64,000 nt of DNA, taken from Volucribacter amazonae (GTDB taxonomy: Bacteria; Pseudomonadota; Gammaproteobacteria; Enterobacterales; Pasteurellaceae). The translations under genes and the position numbers were made by a program. The stretch spans positions 434,001 through 498,000 of the forward strand of contig NZ_LWID01000001.1 in NCBI RefSeq assembly GCF_029783845.1, given 5' to 3'. Positions 9,477 to 18,496 of this stretch are shown in pieces. Each line of letters begins with the position of its first letter. Positions within the stretch are counted from its first letter, which is position 1. The notes below the pieces were generated by a model. It was not told the DNA's origin. It saw only the letters and a list, made by a program, of their open reading frames with translations, and made no database searches.

Positions 9477-10193
9477 ATGCAATTTCCTCCTTTACAACCA
9501 GCCAAACTAATTCGCCGTTATAAACGCTTTATGGCAGATATTGAATTAGCTAATGGCGAAACGACTACTATTCACTGTGCAAATACAGGCACAATGTTAG
9601 GCTGTGGCAGTGCTGGCGATACTATTTGGTATTCTGATTCCAAAAGCCTTACTCGCAAATACCCTTTTTCTTGGGAACTCACTCAACTTAACCAACAACA
9701 ATTTGTTTGTATTAATACTCATCGTTCTAATCAACTTACCTTAGAAGCATTACAAAACAAACAAATTAGCCAACTGGCGGAATATGACGAGATTTACCCT
9801 GAAGTCAAATATGGCAAAGAAAATAGCCGTATTGATTTCTTACTAAAAGGAGAAGGATTGGTAGATTGCTATGTGGAAGTCAAATCAGTTACCTTAGTCC
9901 GCAATGGACTTGGGCAATTTCCTGATGCGGTAACAACAAGAGGACAAAAACACTTACGTGAACTTATGGAAATCAAACAACAAGGTAAAAGAGCGGTAAT
10001 TTTTTTCGCAGGATTACACAATGGTTTTGATCGTTTTCGTGTCGCTGAAGATATTGATCCTGAATATAACCAGTTATTGCAACAAGCTGTCAAACTTGGG
10101 GTTGAAGTTTATTGCTATGCTGGTGAATTTGAATTCCAACAACAAATTCCTTGTGGATTAAAACTAAGCCATAATGTTCCTGTGATAATCTAG
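9477..10193 (+). CDS. sfsA: DNA/RNA nuclease SfsA (sugar fermentation stimulation protein)
   Basis: A 238-residue protein of normal SfsA length. Conserved blocks are LIRRYKRFMADIEL near the N-terminus, HCANTGTMLGC, YPEVKYGKENSRIDFLL and DCYVEVKSVTLV. The last is the PD-(D/E)xK-like EVK core. SfsA was first linked to maltose gene expression and binds DNA; its physiological role is still unclear. The gene is monocistronic. The candidate iron-regulated small RNA locus follows it. Confidence 0.93.
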   Translation: MQFPPLQPAKLIRRYKRFMADIELANGETTTIHCANTGTMLGCGSAGDTIWYSDSKSLTRKYPFSWELTQLNQQQFVCINTHRSNQLTLEALQNKQISQLAEYDEIYPEVKYGKENSRIDFLLKGEGLVDCYVEVKSVTLVRNGLGQFPDAVTTRGQKHLRELMEIKQQGKRAVIFFAGLHNGFDRFRVAEDIDPEYNQLLQQAVKLGVEVYCYAGEFEFQQQIPCGLKLSHNVPVII

Positions 10194-10222
10194 CACACGT
10201 TTGTAAACATTTGTAAATAATA

Positions 10223-10252
10223 TTGCTTAAATTAATGATAATAATTATCATT
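10223..10252 (+). promoter_or_regulatory. Fur-type operator overlapping a sigma-70 promoter
   Basis: AATGATAATAATTATCATT at 10234-10252 is a perfect 9-1-9 palindrome built from the GATAAT/ATTATC units of Fur boxes. It overlaps a promoter with -35 TTGCTT at 10223-10228 and -10 TATCAT at 10246-10251, separated by 17 bases. Fur binding here would block the promoter when iron is plentiful. The nearest forward gene, lldD, starts 450 bases away and has a terminator in between. Confidence 0.7.
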
Positions 10253-10257
10253 AACAC

Positions 10258-10331
10258 ATAACAACAAACATAAATAGATAATCACTCCAACATTTCAGCA
10301 CCTCTTCCCCCACAACAGAGGTGCTTTTTTT
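10258..10331 (+). ncRNA. Candidate Fur-repressed small RNA, about 74 nt
   Basis: A transcript started about 7 bases after the -10 would run from about 10258 to the T-run at 10331. It has no reading frame with a plausible ribosome site. It consists of a 39-nt A/C-rich unpaired 5' part and a terminator hairpin with an 11-nt C-rich loop. This is the architecture of iron-responsive sRNAs such as RyhB, and of HrrF reported in Haemophilus. I cannot confirm homology to either. Transcription itself is inferred, not shown. Confidence 0.5.
10297..10331 (+). terminator. Strong rho-independent terminator with C-rich loop
   Basis: AGCACCTCT at 10297-10305 pairs with AGAGGTGCT at 10317-10325, a 9-bp stem. 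The loop is TCCCCCACAAC. TTTTTTT follows. It ends the candidate small RNA. Confidence 0.85.
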
Positions 10332-10357
10332 ATGTCATTATGATAGCCATTCCAATT

Positions 10358-10428
10358 TATAGTCATTCCACTTTAAAATGAGACAGGGAATACCAATGCC
10401 GTATGATTTTAAAGTGAAAGAACAATAA
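10358..10428. repeat. Correia-like dispersed element, short copy
   Basis: It begins TATAGTCATTCCACTTTAAA and runs through GAGACAGGGAATACCAATGC to a GTATGATTTTAAAGTG right end. The last bases (AAGAACAATAA) are decayed from GGAACGACTATA. About 71 bp. Confidence 0.7.
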
Positions 10429-10474
10429 CAGTTTTTTCCTTAAACTGCATCAATCTTTTACTAATAAAATGATT

Positions 10475-10490
10475 TGTGATCTAATTCTCA
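10475..10490. promoter_or_regulatory. Candidate CRP site upstream of lldD
   Basis: TGTGATCTAATTCTCA fits TGTGA-N6-TCACA with one mismatch. It is about 213 bases before the lldD ATG, inside the otherwise gene-free stretch 10429-10702. No further signal is clear there. Confidence 0.4.
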
Positions 10491-10702
10491 TTTTTTATTA
10501 AAACTCTCACTTCTTGCGCAATTTTTCCACTTAATTATTTGCAAATAATAACTATTTCTATTATTGTTATTTCCCTGTTATCAAAATGTAGATTACAATG
10601 ATTATCCCCCTCACAGAATTGCACTAAGGCTAATCTTAGGGAATGAAACATTGATTTATCCTACATTGTTTTATTCATTATCTTAGATAAGAGGTTCATA
10701 TA

Positions 10703-11848
10703 ATGATTATTTCATCAGCCAATGATTATCGTAAAGCAGCACGTCGCCGTGTTCCTCCATTTATGTTTCATTATGCAGACGGTGGCTCTTATGCAGAACA
10801 AACACTACAACGTAATGTCAGCGATCTTGCCAATATTGCATTACGTCAACGTGTACTAAAAGATATGTCGGAGCTTAATACCGAAATAGAATTATTTGGC
10901 GAAAAATTATCTATGCCTGTTGCCCTTGCCCCAGTGGGTGCTTTAGGTATGTATGCCAGACGTGGCGAAGTACAAGCCGCAAAAGCAGCGGATAATAAAG
11001 GTGTACCTTTTACCCTTTCTACGGTATCCATTTGCCCTATTGAAGAAGTCGCACCTGTAATTAAGCGTCCAATGTGGTTTCAATTATATGTTTTGCGTGA
11101 TCGTGGCTTTATGAAAGATGCGTTGCAACGGGCAAAAGCGGCAGGTTGTTCTACCCTTGTTTTTACCGTTGATATGCCTACACCCGGGGCGAGATACCGT
11201 GATATGCACTCTGGTATGAGCGGTCCTTATAAAGAAATTCGCCGCATATTACAAGCCACTTTTCACCCATTCTGGGCTTGGGACGTAGGTATAAAAGGCA
11301 AACCACATACCCTTGGTAATGTATCTCATTATATGGGAAAACAAATTGGTTTAGACGATTATATCGGTTGGCTCACACAAAACTTCGATCCTTCTATTTC
11401 ATGGAAAGATTTGGAATGGATTCGTGAGTTTTGGGACGGTCCAATGGTAATTAAAGGTATTCTTGATCCTGATGATGCCAAAGATGCAGTGCGTTTTGGG
11501 GCTGATGGTATTGTGGTGTCTAACCATGGTGGTCGCCAATTAGACGGCGTGTTATCTAGTGCGAGAGCCTTACCTGCCATTGCTGATGCAGTAAAAGGCG
11601 ATATTAAAATCCTTGCAGATTCGGGTATTCGTAATGGGCTTGATGTGGTGCGTATGATCGCTTTAGGCGCTGATGCTTGCTTATTAGGTCGTGCTTTTGT
11701 TTATGCCTTAGGGGCTGCAGGGCAAGCTGGGGTAGAAAATATGTTTGATATTTTCCATAAAGAAATGAAAGTCGCGATGACCTTAACCAGTAATCAAAAA
11801 ATCAGTGATATTACCGCTGACGCTTTAGTTGATCTAAAATCACTTTAA
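10703..11848 (+). CDS. lldD: FMN-dependent L-lactate dehydrogenase
   Basis: A 381-residue member of the FMN-dependent alpha-hydroxyacid dehydrogenases. It oxidises L-lactate to pyruvate at the inner membrane and passes electrons to quinone. Pasteurellaceae literature calls it lctD. The catalytic block SNHGGRQLDG places the base His near residue 275. FMN-site segments include PVALAPVGALGMYARRGE, FTVDMPTPGARYRDMHSG and LADSGIRNGLDVVRMIALGA. The start ATG follows AAGAGGTTCATATA. Monocistronic, with a hairpin behind it. Confidence 0.97.
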   Translation: MIISSANDYRKAARRRVPPFMFHYADGGSYAEQTLQRNVSDLANIALRQRVLKDMSELNTEIELFGEKLSMPVALAPVGALGMYARRGEVQAAKAADNKGVPFTLSTVSICPIEEVAPVIKRPMWFQLYVLRDRGFMKDALQRAKAAGCSTLVFTVDMPTPGARYRDMHSGMSGPYKEIRRILQATFHPFWAWDVGIKGKPHTLGNVSHYMGKQIGLDDYIGWLTQNFDPSISWKDLEWIREFWDGPMVIKGILDPDDAKDAVRFGADGIVVSNHGGRQLDGVLSSARALPAIADAVKGDIKILADSGIRNGLDVVRMIALGADACLLGRAFVYALGAAGQAGVENMFDIFHKEMKVAMTLTSNQKISDITADALVDLKSL

Positions 11849-11859
11849 TATACAAACTC

Positions 11860-11881
11860 GGCATAGGTTTTTTCCTATGCC
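11860..11881. terminator. Hairpin between lldD and the LysE-type exporter
   Basis: GGCATAGG-TTTTTT-CCTATGCC, an 8-bp stem between two converging genes. There is no long T-run, so termination strength is uncertain. Confidence 0.6.
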
Positions 11882-11908
11882 TTGCTTACACCAAACCCTC
11901 AAATAACC

Positions 11909-12514
11909 TTAATTATTCCATAACAACGAGCAAGCAATACTCCACATAATTATCCCAATCAATATATCTAATATCTTCCAAGATTTCGGATTGGCAAACA
12001 AAGGACGTAGCAATTTAGCCCCATAACCTAAGCTAAAAAAGAATACAAATGAAGCGAACATCGCCCCCAGAGCAAAGGAATACTTTTCGGAAAATTGCGT
12101 AGAAATTGCCCCAATTAAAATGACCGTATCTAAATAAACGTGTGGATTAAGCCAAGTAAATGCCAAACAAACTAAAACAATTTTTACTAACTGTTGCTGT
12201 TCTTGTCCCTGTGCTTGTAAGCTATTATGTTGTTTAATGGCAGAATGAAAACTTTTTAATCCATAAACAAAGAGAAAGAATGCCCCAAAATAACGGGCTA
12301 TTTCCACAATCAACGGATATTGTTGGATTATCTCACCAAAACCAAATACCCCTAATGAAATCAATAAAGCATCAGATAAGGCACAAATGGAACAAACTGT
12401 AAAAACATATTGACGTTTTATGCCCTGCTTTAGCACAAAGGCATTTTGTGCCCCTATAGCAAGAATTAAAGACAGTCCTAACGCAAAACCAGAGAAAAAA
12501 GCCGTTAAAGCCAT
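11909..12514 (-). CDS. argO: LysE/ArgO-family amino acid exporter
   Basis: About 201 residues with six hydrophobic helices, the LysE/ArgO topology. The motifs GAQNAFVLKQGIKRQYVF in the first helix and TWLNPHVYLDT are diagnostic of ArgO, which exports arginine (and canavanine) across the inner membrane. I place the start at the ATG at 12514 because AAGGAGCG sits 4-5 bases ahead of it. A longer frame upstream has no such site. It is monocistronic. Lysine or another basic amino acid could be the true substrate. Confidence 0.82.
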   Translation of the reverse strand: MALTAFFSGFALGLSLILAIGAQNAFVLKQGIKRQYVFTVCSICALSDALLISLGVFGFGEIIQQYPLIVEIARYFGAFFLFVYGLKSFHSAIKQHNSLQAQGQEQQQLVKIVLVCLAFTWLNPHVYLDTVILIGAISTQFSEKYSFALGAMFASFVFFFSLGYGAKLLRPLFANPKSWKILDILIGIIMWSIACSLLWNN

Positions 12515-12625
12515 AACGCTCCTTGCATAAATAAAAAACAACAATCGTTGAGATTTTACATAATATTAACAAAAAGAAATAGGTTGGTTATAAAAAATTC
12601 TGCCAAAATAGACCGCACTTCATAA

Positions 12626-12646
12626 TATAGTCATTCCACTTTAAAA
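12626..12646. repeat. Solo terminal repeat of the Correia-like element
   Basis: TATAGTCATTCCACTTTAAA alone, with no second terminus. It is a single inverted-repeat half left between the exporter and the CstA-type gene. Confidence 0.6.
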
Positions 12647-12655
12647 ACATAAAAA

Positions 12656-12680
12656 AAATCTGCCCCCAAAGAGCAGATTT
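12656..12680 (-). terminator. Terminator of the CstA-family gene
   Basis: AAATCTGC pairs with GCAGATTT around CCCCAAAGA. On the minus strand TTTTTTT follows directly, 20 bases after the cstA-type stop. Confidence 0.85.
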
Positions 12681-12699
12681 CCTATCAATTTGTTACTAA

Positions 12700-14241
12700 T
12701 TACTTAGCATTTTCTAATTCGGCTTCTTGTTCCTTATCTAAAGGTTTAAGGAATTTAAAGAATGCAAAAGTAACGATAACCGTAGTTGCAAAAGCGACCC
12801 ACACAGAAACATCGTAGCTTAAATGTAAACCGATAGGGGCATAAGCAATATAAGTAGCACAAACCATCGTCATAAACATCGCTGGTATACTACATACCCA
12901 ATGGAATTTTTGATAACGATATAAATAAGCGGCTGCTGTCCACATCATAATCATTGCAGTAGTTTGGTTCGCCCAACCGAAATAACGCCATAATACTTGG
13001 AAGTCCACACGAGAAATAATAAAGCCAAGTACAAATAGAGGAATAGCAATCATTAAACGTTTAGAGAAAGTACGTTGCTCTAATTTAAAGAAATCCGCAA
13101 TTAATAGACGCGCCGCTCGGAATGCGGTATCTCCAGAGGTAATTGGCAATACCACCACCCCTAATACTGCAAGAATACCACCAAATAATCCTAACATACC
13201 AATGGCTGAATCATATACCACTTTAGCTGGTGTACCTACATTAATCGCTTCATTGATAGCCTCTGGACTTTCATAGAAACTTAAGCCAACCATACACCAA
13301 ATTAAAGCGATTACCCCTTCCGCAATCATCGCACCATAGAAAATAAAGCGAGCTTCACTTTCATTTTTCGCACAACGTGCCATTAATGGGGTTTGGGTTG
13401 CATGGAAACCTGAAATCGCACCACAAGCAATGGTAATAAATAGCATTGGCCAAATTGGTAAGTTTGAGGTATTCATATTTTTAAAGAAATCGGCGATACC
13501 CACTTCAACACCCCAAAAGCCCACTTCTGGGAACAAGGTTCTAAAGAATGGGATATCATTTAAAATAAAACCAAAGAACATACCCAACGTCATAAACAGC
13601 AATAATGCACCAAATAATGGGTAAATGCGTCCAATGATTTTATCAATCGGTAATAAAGTAGCAATAATATAATAAATAAAAATTATTGCTGTCCAAGTAA
13701 CCAAAATAGTCGCTGAACCTGAAGTTACTTCTTCATTAACCGCATTAGAACTTAAACTACCTGAACCTAATAGCTCGGAAGTAATACTGCTTAATAAATT
13801 AGCAGGACTAGCCACAAATACTACCCCAACTAACAATAATAAAATAATAGCAAAAACATTCATAAAATGTTTTGCCGGCTGACCAATATATTTACCGGTC
13901 AAATAAGGAATATTCGCCCCTTTATTACGAATACTTAACATACCGCAGAAATAATCATGCACCGCACCGGCAAAAATACAACCGAATACGATCCATAACA
14001 TCGCCACTGGACCATATAATGCCCCTAAAATCGGACCAAAAATTGGACCTGTACCTGCGATATTTAATAACTGAATAAGCCAAATTTTCTTTTTAGACAT
14101 AGGTACATAGTCAATACCATCTGCCATAGAATGGGCGGGAGTAAGACGTTCAGGATTAATTTTAAAAATTTTCTCCATCAACGTTCCATAAAAAAAATAG
14201 CCAGCAATCAATAAGCCGACACAAAATAGAAACCACAACAT
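12700..14241 (-). CDS. CstA-family carbon starvation / peptide or pyruvate transporter
   Basis: About 513 residues with many membrane helices. CstA-family motifs are present: LNIAGTGPIFGPILGALYGP, GAVHDYFCGMLSIRNKG, GFHATQTPLMARC and a SGDTAFRAARLLIADF block. It is shorter than Escherichia coli CstA or BtsT (about 700 residues) and matches the shorter CstA-family proteins. E. coli members take up pyruvate or peptides; the substrate here is unknown. I prefer the ATG at 14241 with AAGG upstream over a GTG eight codons earlier. It stands alone just downstream of the PTS operon end. Confidence 0.85.
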   Translation of the reverse strand: MLWFLFCVGLLIAGYFFYGTLMEKIFKINPERLTPAHSMADGIDYVPMSKKKIWLIQLLNIAGTGPIFGPILGALYGPVAMLWIVFGCIFAGAVHDYFCGMLSIRNKGANIPYLTGKYIGQPAKHFMNVFAIILLLLVGVVFVASPANLLSSITSELLGSGSLSSNAVNEEVTSGSATILVTWTAIIFIYYIIATLLPIDKIIGRIYPLFGALLLFMTLGMFFGFILNDIPFFRTLFPEVGFWGVEVGIADFFKNMNTSNLPIWPMLFITIACGAISGFHATQTPLMARCAKNESEARFIFYGAMIAEGVIALIWCMVGLSFYESPEAINEAINVGTPAKVVYDSAIGMLGLFGGILAVLGVVVLPITSGDTAFRAARLLIADFFKLEQRTFSKRLMIAIPLFVLGFIISRVDFQVLWRYFGWANQTTAMIMMWTAAAYLYRYQKFHWVCSIPAMFMTMVCATYIAYAPIGLHLSYDVSVWVAFATTVIVTFAFFKFLKPLDKEQEAELENAK

Positions 14242-14400
14242 AATAAAAAACCTTAATAAAAACACTCCTTATTAGAGCAGACGCATTTTAACAGATTGTT
14301 ATTTTCTGTAAATAACTGCAATGGGGCATTCATCAAAATTGTGATCCATCACCAATATTTTATGATTTTTTTGCTATTTTTTGAGCAGAGATTTATAAAA

Positions 14401-14423
14401 AAACCCCCTAATATAGAGGGTTT
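14401..14423 (-). terminator. Terminator of ptsH-ptsI-crr
   Basis: AAACCCCCT pairs with AGAGGGTTT. On the minus strand the stem is followed by TTTTTATAAA. It is 21 bases after the crr stop. Confidence 0.85.
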
Positions 14424-14443
14424 AATAACATTAACAAAAATAA

Positions 14444-14944
14444 TTATTTTTTCAGAACTAACACCACAGATTCACCGGCAACAACTTCGCCAGATTTCTT
14501 TTCAATATGGCTAATTTCGTCCATATTAGAAATAACCACTGGGGTTAATACGGATTTCGCTTTTGATTCTAATAATGGCAAATCAAATTCAATGATAGTT
14601 TCGCCACGTTTAACTTGTTGTCCTTCTTGTGCAACTCGGGTAAAGCCTTCACCCTTTAATTCCACGGTATCAATACCAAAGTGAACAAATAATTCAATAC
14701 CGTCTGTAGATTCCATTGAAAAAGCGTGATTAGTTTCAAAAATTTTACCAATCACACCATCTACTGGCGCAACAATTTTGTTACCAGTTGGACGAATAGC
14801 AACGCCATCACCCACAATTTTCTCTGAAAATACAACATCAGGTACATCTTCAATATTGACAATTTCGCCAGAAAGCGGCGCAAAAACTTCTACGTCAACA
14901 GCTTTGTTTTCTTTTGAACCAAATAATTTATCAAATAATCCCAT
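14444..14944 (-). CDS. crr: Glucose-specific PTS component EIIA
   Basis: Cytoplasmic phosphocarrier between HPr and sugar-specific EIIBC; its phosphorylation state also controls adenylate cyclase and competence in this family. The 166 residues match EIIA-Glc. The active-site His is residue 88 in ELFVHFGIDTVELKGEGF and the supporting His is residue 73 in TNHAFSME. Last gene of the ptsH-ptsI-crr operon, 61 bases after ptsI. Confidence 0.97.
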   Translation of the reverse strand: MGLFDKLFGSKENKAVDVEVFAPLSGEIVNIEDVPDVVFSEKIVGDGVAIRPTGNKIVAPVDGVIGKIFETNHAFSMESTDGIELFVHFGIDTVELKGEGFTRVAQEGQQVKRGETIIEFDLPLLESKAKSVLTPVVISNMDEISHIEKKSGEVVAGESVVLVLKK

Positions 14945-15005
14945 TATTTAATCTCCTACCAAGTGATATTTGTTCGCATTTTAACGCAAAAAAATCAATT
15001 TGTAT

Positions 15006-16733
15006 CTAATTTAATGCTTTTTCTGCCAAAAAATCCGCAACTAATTGCTCAATATCGGCACTTGTTGGTTGGGTTAATGCTTTATCTGCAAGCGCTTTCG
15101 CTTCGGCAAATTCAACATTACGAATTAATTTTTTAATACGAGGAACAGAAATCGCACTCATACTAAATTCATCTAATCCCATACCTAATAGCAAAATAGT
15201 GGCTTTTTCATCGCCTGCTAATTCACCACACATTCCTGTCCATTTTCCTTCTGCATGAGATGCTTCAATCACTTGTTTAATTAAAGCAAGTACCGCAGGA
15301 TTCATTGGGTTATATAAATGTGAAATCATTTCGTTACCACGATCCACCGCTAAGGTATATTGTGTGAGATCATTCGTACCAATACTAAAGAAATCCACTT
15401 CTTTGGCTAAGAATTTAGCATTCATTGCCGCAGCTGGGGTTTCAACCATAACACCAATTTGAATTTCTTCATCAAAGGCTTTGCCTTCGTTGCGTAATTC
15501 TTGTTTTAAGGTTTCAATTACCGATTTTAATTCACGAATTTCTTCTACTGAAATAATCATTGGGAACATAACCGCTAATTTACCAAAAGCAGAAGCACGC
15601 AATACCGCTCTTAATTGAGCATTAAGAATTTCTCGGCGATCTAAAGCAATACGGATTGCTCGCCAACCTAAAAATGGATTCATTTCTTTTGGTAAATCCA
15701 AATAAGGCAAATCTTTGTCGCCGCCAATATCCATAGTACGCAAGATCACTAAGCGTCCGTCCATCGCCTCAACCACTTCTTTATAAGCAATAAATTGCTC
15801 TTCTTCTGTTGGGAGATGATCACGATCCATAAATAAAAATTCGGTACGATATAATCCTACCCCTTCCGCACCATTACGATGTGCCCCTTCGCAATCACGA
15901 ATAGTACCAATGTTAGCGACAACATCAACACGATGTCCATCTAGGGTCAGAGCAGGGAGATCTTTTAGTTTAACTAACTCCGCTTTTTCTTCATTAATTT
16001 GTTGTTCTAAAGCTCGTAAACGATCAATTTCTTCCTGTGAAGGATTAACGTAAACCGCATTGTTAATCGCATCTAAAACTAAATAGTCGCCAGAATTGAC
16101 TAACGCAGTAACATTATTTGTCCCCACAATGGCAGGTAATTCTAAAGAACGTGCCATAATGGAAGTATGCGAAGTTCTTCCACCAATATCGGTAATAAAG
16201 CCTAGGACTTTATCAAGATTTAATTGAGCCGTTTCAGAAGGGGTTAAATCATAAGCCACTAAAATAGCTTCTTCGTTGATATCACCTAAATCAACAATGT
16301 GCATACCTAAAATATTTTTGATTAAGCGATTACCAATATCACGAATATCGCCCGCTCGTTCTTTTAAGTATTCATCATCAATTTCGGACAACATCGCTAC
16401 TTGTTGATCAATCACTTTACTTGCTGCTACGCCCGCATTGACTTTATGGCTACGCAAATAATCTAGAATTTCTTCTTCTAACTCTTCATCTTCCAAAATC
16501 ATTAAATGACCTTCAAAGATGGCCTCTTTTTCTTCCCCTAAGGTCTGACGAGCACGCTCTTTAATCGCCGTTAATTGCTGAATCGCAGCATCACGCCCCG
16601 CATAAAAACGTGCCACTTCTGCCTCAATTTGATCTTCTGTAATCTTTTGAAAATCAAGAACGATTTTTTCTTCTTTAAGCACTAACGCTTTACCAAATAC
16701 AATACCCGGAGAAGCTAAAATTCCTGAAATCAT
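15006..16733 (-). CDS. ptsI: Phosphoenolpyruvate-protein phosphotransferase (enzyme I)
   Basis: Enzyme I takes phosphate from phosphoenolpyruvate and passes it to HPr, the entry step for all PTS sugars. The 575 residues are the standard length. The phospho-histidine motif GGRTSHTSIMARSLELPA is near residue 189. The PEP/magnesium-binding C-terminal half has TEFLFMDR, RTMDIGGDK, MVETPAAA, FSIGTNDLTQY and the Cys of WTGMCGELAGD. The gene lies between ptsH and crr in one operon. Confidence 0.98.
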   Translation of the reverse strand: MISGILASPGIVFGKALVLKEEKIVLDFQKITEDQIEAEVARFYAGRDAAIQQLTAIKERARQTLGEEKEAIFEGHLMILEDEELEEEILDYLRSHKVNAGVAASKVIDQQVAMLSEIDDEYLKERAGDIRDIGNRLIKNILGMHIVDLGDINEEAILVAYDLTPSETAQLNLDKVLGFITDIGGRTSHTSIMARSLELPAIVGTNNVTALVNSGDYLVLDAINNAVYVNPSQEEIDRLRALEQQINEEKAELVKLKDLPALTLDGHRVDVVANIGTIRDCEGAHRNGAEGVGLYRTEFLFMDRDHLPTEEEQFIAYKEVVEAMDGRLVILRTMDIGGDKDLPYLDLPKEMNPFLGWRAIRIALDRREILNAQLRAVLRASAFGKLAVMFPMIISVEEIRELKSVIETLKQELRNEGKAFDEEIQIGVMVETPAAAMNAKFLAKEVDFFSIGTNDLTQYTLAVDRGNEMISHLYNPMNPAVLALIKQVIEASHAEGKWTGMCGELAGDEKATILLLGMGLDEFSMSAISVPRIKKLIRNVEFAEAKALADKALTQPTSADIEQLVADFLAEKALN

Positions 16734-16818
16734 TATATGACCCTTTTATGAGTAAAAATAAAAAAGCTTAACGCTAACTAAACAGAATAATGCCACAAAT
16801 GATTTTGTGGCAATTTCA

Positions 16819-17076
16819 TTATTCTAAAGTTGGAATAAGTGCTACAAGATGTTCAACCGCTTGTTGTTCATCTTCGCCCTCAGCGGAAATAGTAATCACT
16901 GTATCTTGTGTTAAGCCTAATGTTTGTAATTTAAACAAACTTTTCGCACTGGCACTTTTTCCACCTGAAGTAACGGTAACATCAGAAGTAAAAGCCTTAG
17001 CTTCTTTTACAAATTGTGCTGCTGGGCGAGTATGTAAGCCGTTTGGAGCAGTAATTTCAACATCTTTTGAATACAT
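16819..17076 (-). CDS. ptsH: Phosphocarrier protein HPr
   Basis: An 85-residue HPr. The active-site His is residue 15 in PNGLHTRPAAQFV, and the conserved Ser 46 region is GGKSASAKSLFKLQT. It relays phosphate from enzyme I to EIIA proteins. I chose the ATG at 17076 because AGAGGAAAAC precedes it and it gives the canonical MYSKDVEITAPNGLH start; an upstream in-frame extension lacks a ribosome site. First gene of ptsHI-crr. The 248-base region upstream to rsgA (17077-17324) holds the operon promoter and no gene I can see. Confidence 0.97.
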   Translation of the reverse strand: MYSKDVEITAPNGLHTRPAAQFVKEAKAFTSDVTVTSGGKSASAKSLFKLQTLGLTQDTVITISAEGEDEQQAVEHLVALIPTLE

Positions 17077-17324
17077 AATGTTTTCCTCTATAAAAATAGT
17101 CAATTAAAATTCGTTTACAATATAGCCTGATAGCTGATTACAAAATACAAAGAAAATCGCTATATTTTCTATTTATTTTATGAATTAAAATAAATCCGTT
17201 GCCTAGTATGATTATTCCCATAAAATAATCAACAATAATCCAATAAAAATTTGAGCTAGTCCACAAAAAAAAGCCATTATAGAATATTTTTTAAACAAAA
17301 TTCAGCTTTTTTCTTATATTTTAA

Positions 17325-18386
17325 TCAATCATTCAGCGTATCAGCGACAAAATGACGTTGCGATTTTGTTTCCGTTAAACTTGCGACGACACGATGATAA
17401 TTTTCAAAGCGTATTGGGTGAATTTTTCCTTGTTCCACCGCTTGTTTTAATGCACAACCGGGATCTGTTTGATGTTTACAATCCCTAAATTTACAAGTAC
17501 CTAGAAAATACTGAAACTCACGATAACCTTTAGCAATTTGTTCCTGCTCCAAATGCCATAATCCAAATTCACGAATCCCGGGGGAATCAATCAATTCACC
17601 GCCTTGTGGTAAATGGTATAAACGTGATGATGTGGTGGTATGTTGTCCTAATCCTGAGGTTTCACTGACTTCGTTAGTCTGTGCATTCACTTCAGGTAAA
17701 AGATGATTCACTAAACTGGATTTCCCTACACCTGATTGCCCGACAAAAATACTTGTACCTTGCGATAAAAGTGCGGTCAGTTTTGCCATATTTTCCCCTG
17801 TTTTGGCAGAAATCAATAAGGTTTGATAACCAATATCTTGATAGATTTTTAACTGTTGCTCCACCGCTTCACGTTGTTGAGAGGTTAATAGATCTGCTTT
17901 GTTGACCACAATCACTGGGGGAATTTGTACGGTTTCACATACCACCAAATAACGATCAATAATATTCAAAGATAAGATGGGCAATACCGCTGAAACAATA
18001 ATAATACGATCAATATTTGCTGCAATCACCTTTAAGCCGTCATAATAATCAGGGCGACAAAGCTCCGTTTGGCGAGGCTCAACCGCTTCAATAACGCCAC
18101 TAATGCCCTGTAAATGTTGATGTCCTTGTCGCCATATTACCCTATCTCCCACCACAACATTGGCTAAGGTTCGACGTAAATTACAACGAAAAATATTGCC
18201 TTGCTGATCTTCCACATCAGCATGGGCAGAATAGCGTGTAATCACAAGCCCTTGCTGTGGTTCGCCCAGTAAATCATCTTGCCATATGTCTTGTTTCTCG
18301 CAATTTGCTTGATGACGATGTAATGCTTTCGCCTTATTAGAACGAATACGGCGTTGTTGGTTTTTCGTAAGTTTCGCTTTTGCCAT
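17325..18386 (-). CDS. rsgA: Small ribosomal subunit biogenesis GTPase RsgA
   Basis: A circularly permuted GTPase that helps late 30S subunit maturation. Its 353 residues are typical. Order of parts: a basic N-terminus, an OB fold, then G4 VVVNKADL near residue 160, G1 GQSGVGKSSLVN near residue 217, G3 DSPGIREFGL near residue 263, and a C-terminal zinc site CKFRDCKHQTDPGCALKQA. Divergent from orn, as is usual in related genomes. Confidence 0.97.
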   Translation of the reverse strand: MAKAKLTKNQQRRIRSNKAKALHRHQANCEKQDIWQDDLLGEPQQGLVITRYSAHADVEDQQGNIFRCNLRRTLANVVVGDRVIWRQGHQHLQGISGVIEAVEPRQTELCRPDYYDGLKVIAANIDRIIIVSAVLPILSLNIIDRYLVVCETVQIPPVIVVNKADLLTSQQREAVEQQLKIYQDIGYQTLLISAKTGENMAKLTALLSQGTSIFVGQSGVGKSSLVNHLLPEVNAQTNEVSETSGLGQHTTTSSRLYHLPQGGELIDSPGIREFGLWHLEQEQIAKGYREFQYFLGTCKFRDCKHQTDPGCALKQAVEQGKIHPIRFENYHRVVASLTETKSQRHFVADTLND

Positions 18387-18496
18387 AGTAAAAATATTTA
18401 TTCTATTGGGAAAACGTCCGCAAAAAGCCTAAAAGAGCGGTCGTTTTTTTATGTATTTTTGATTAAAATAGTCCAAAATTGCTATAAGGATACACT

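Noticed and set aside
12372..12572. Open frame with hydrophobic residues overlapping the ArgO start
   Set aside because: Out-of-frame shadow of the exporter gene with no ribosome site.
14340..14354. CRP-like TGTGATCCATCACCA upstream of the CstA-type gene
   Set aside because: The spacer between half sites is four bases instead of six, which does not fit CRP.
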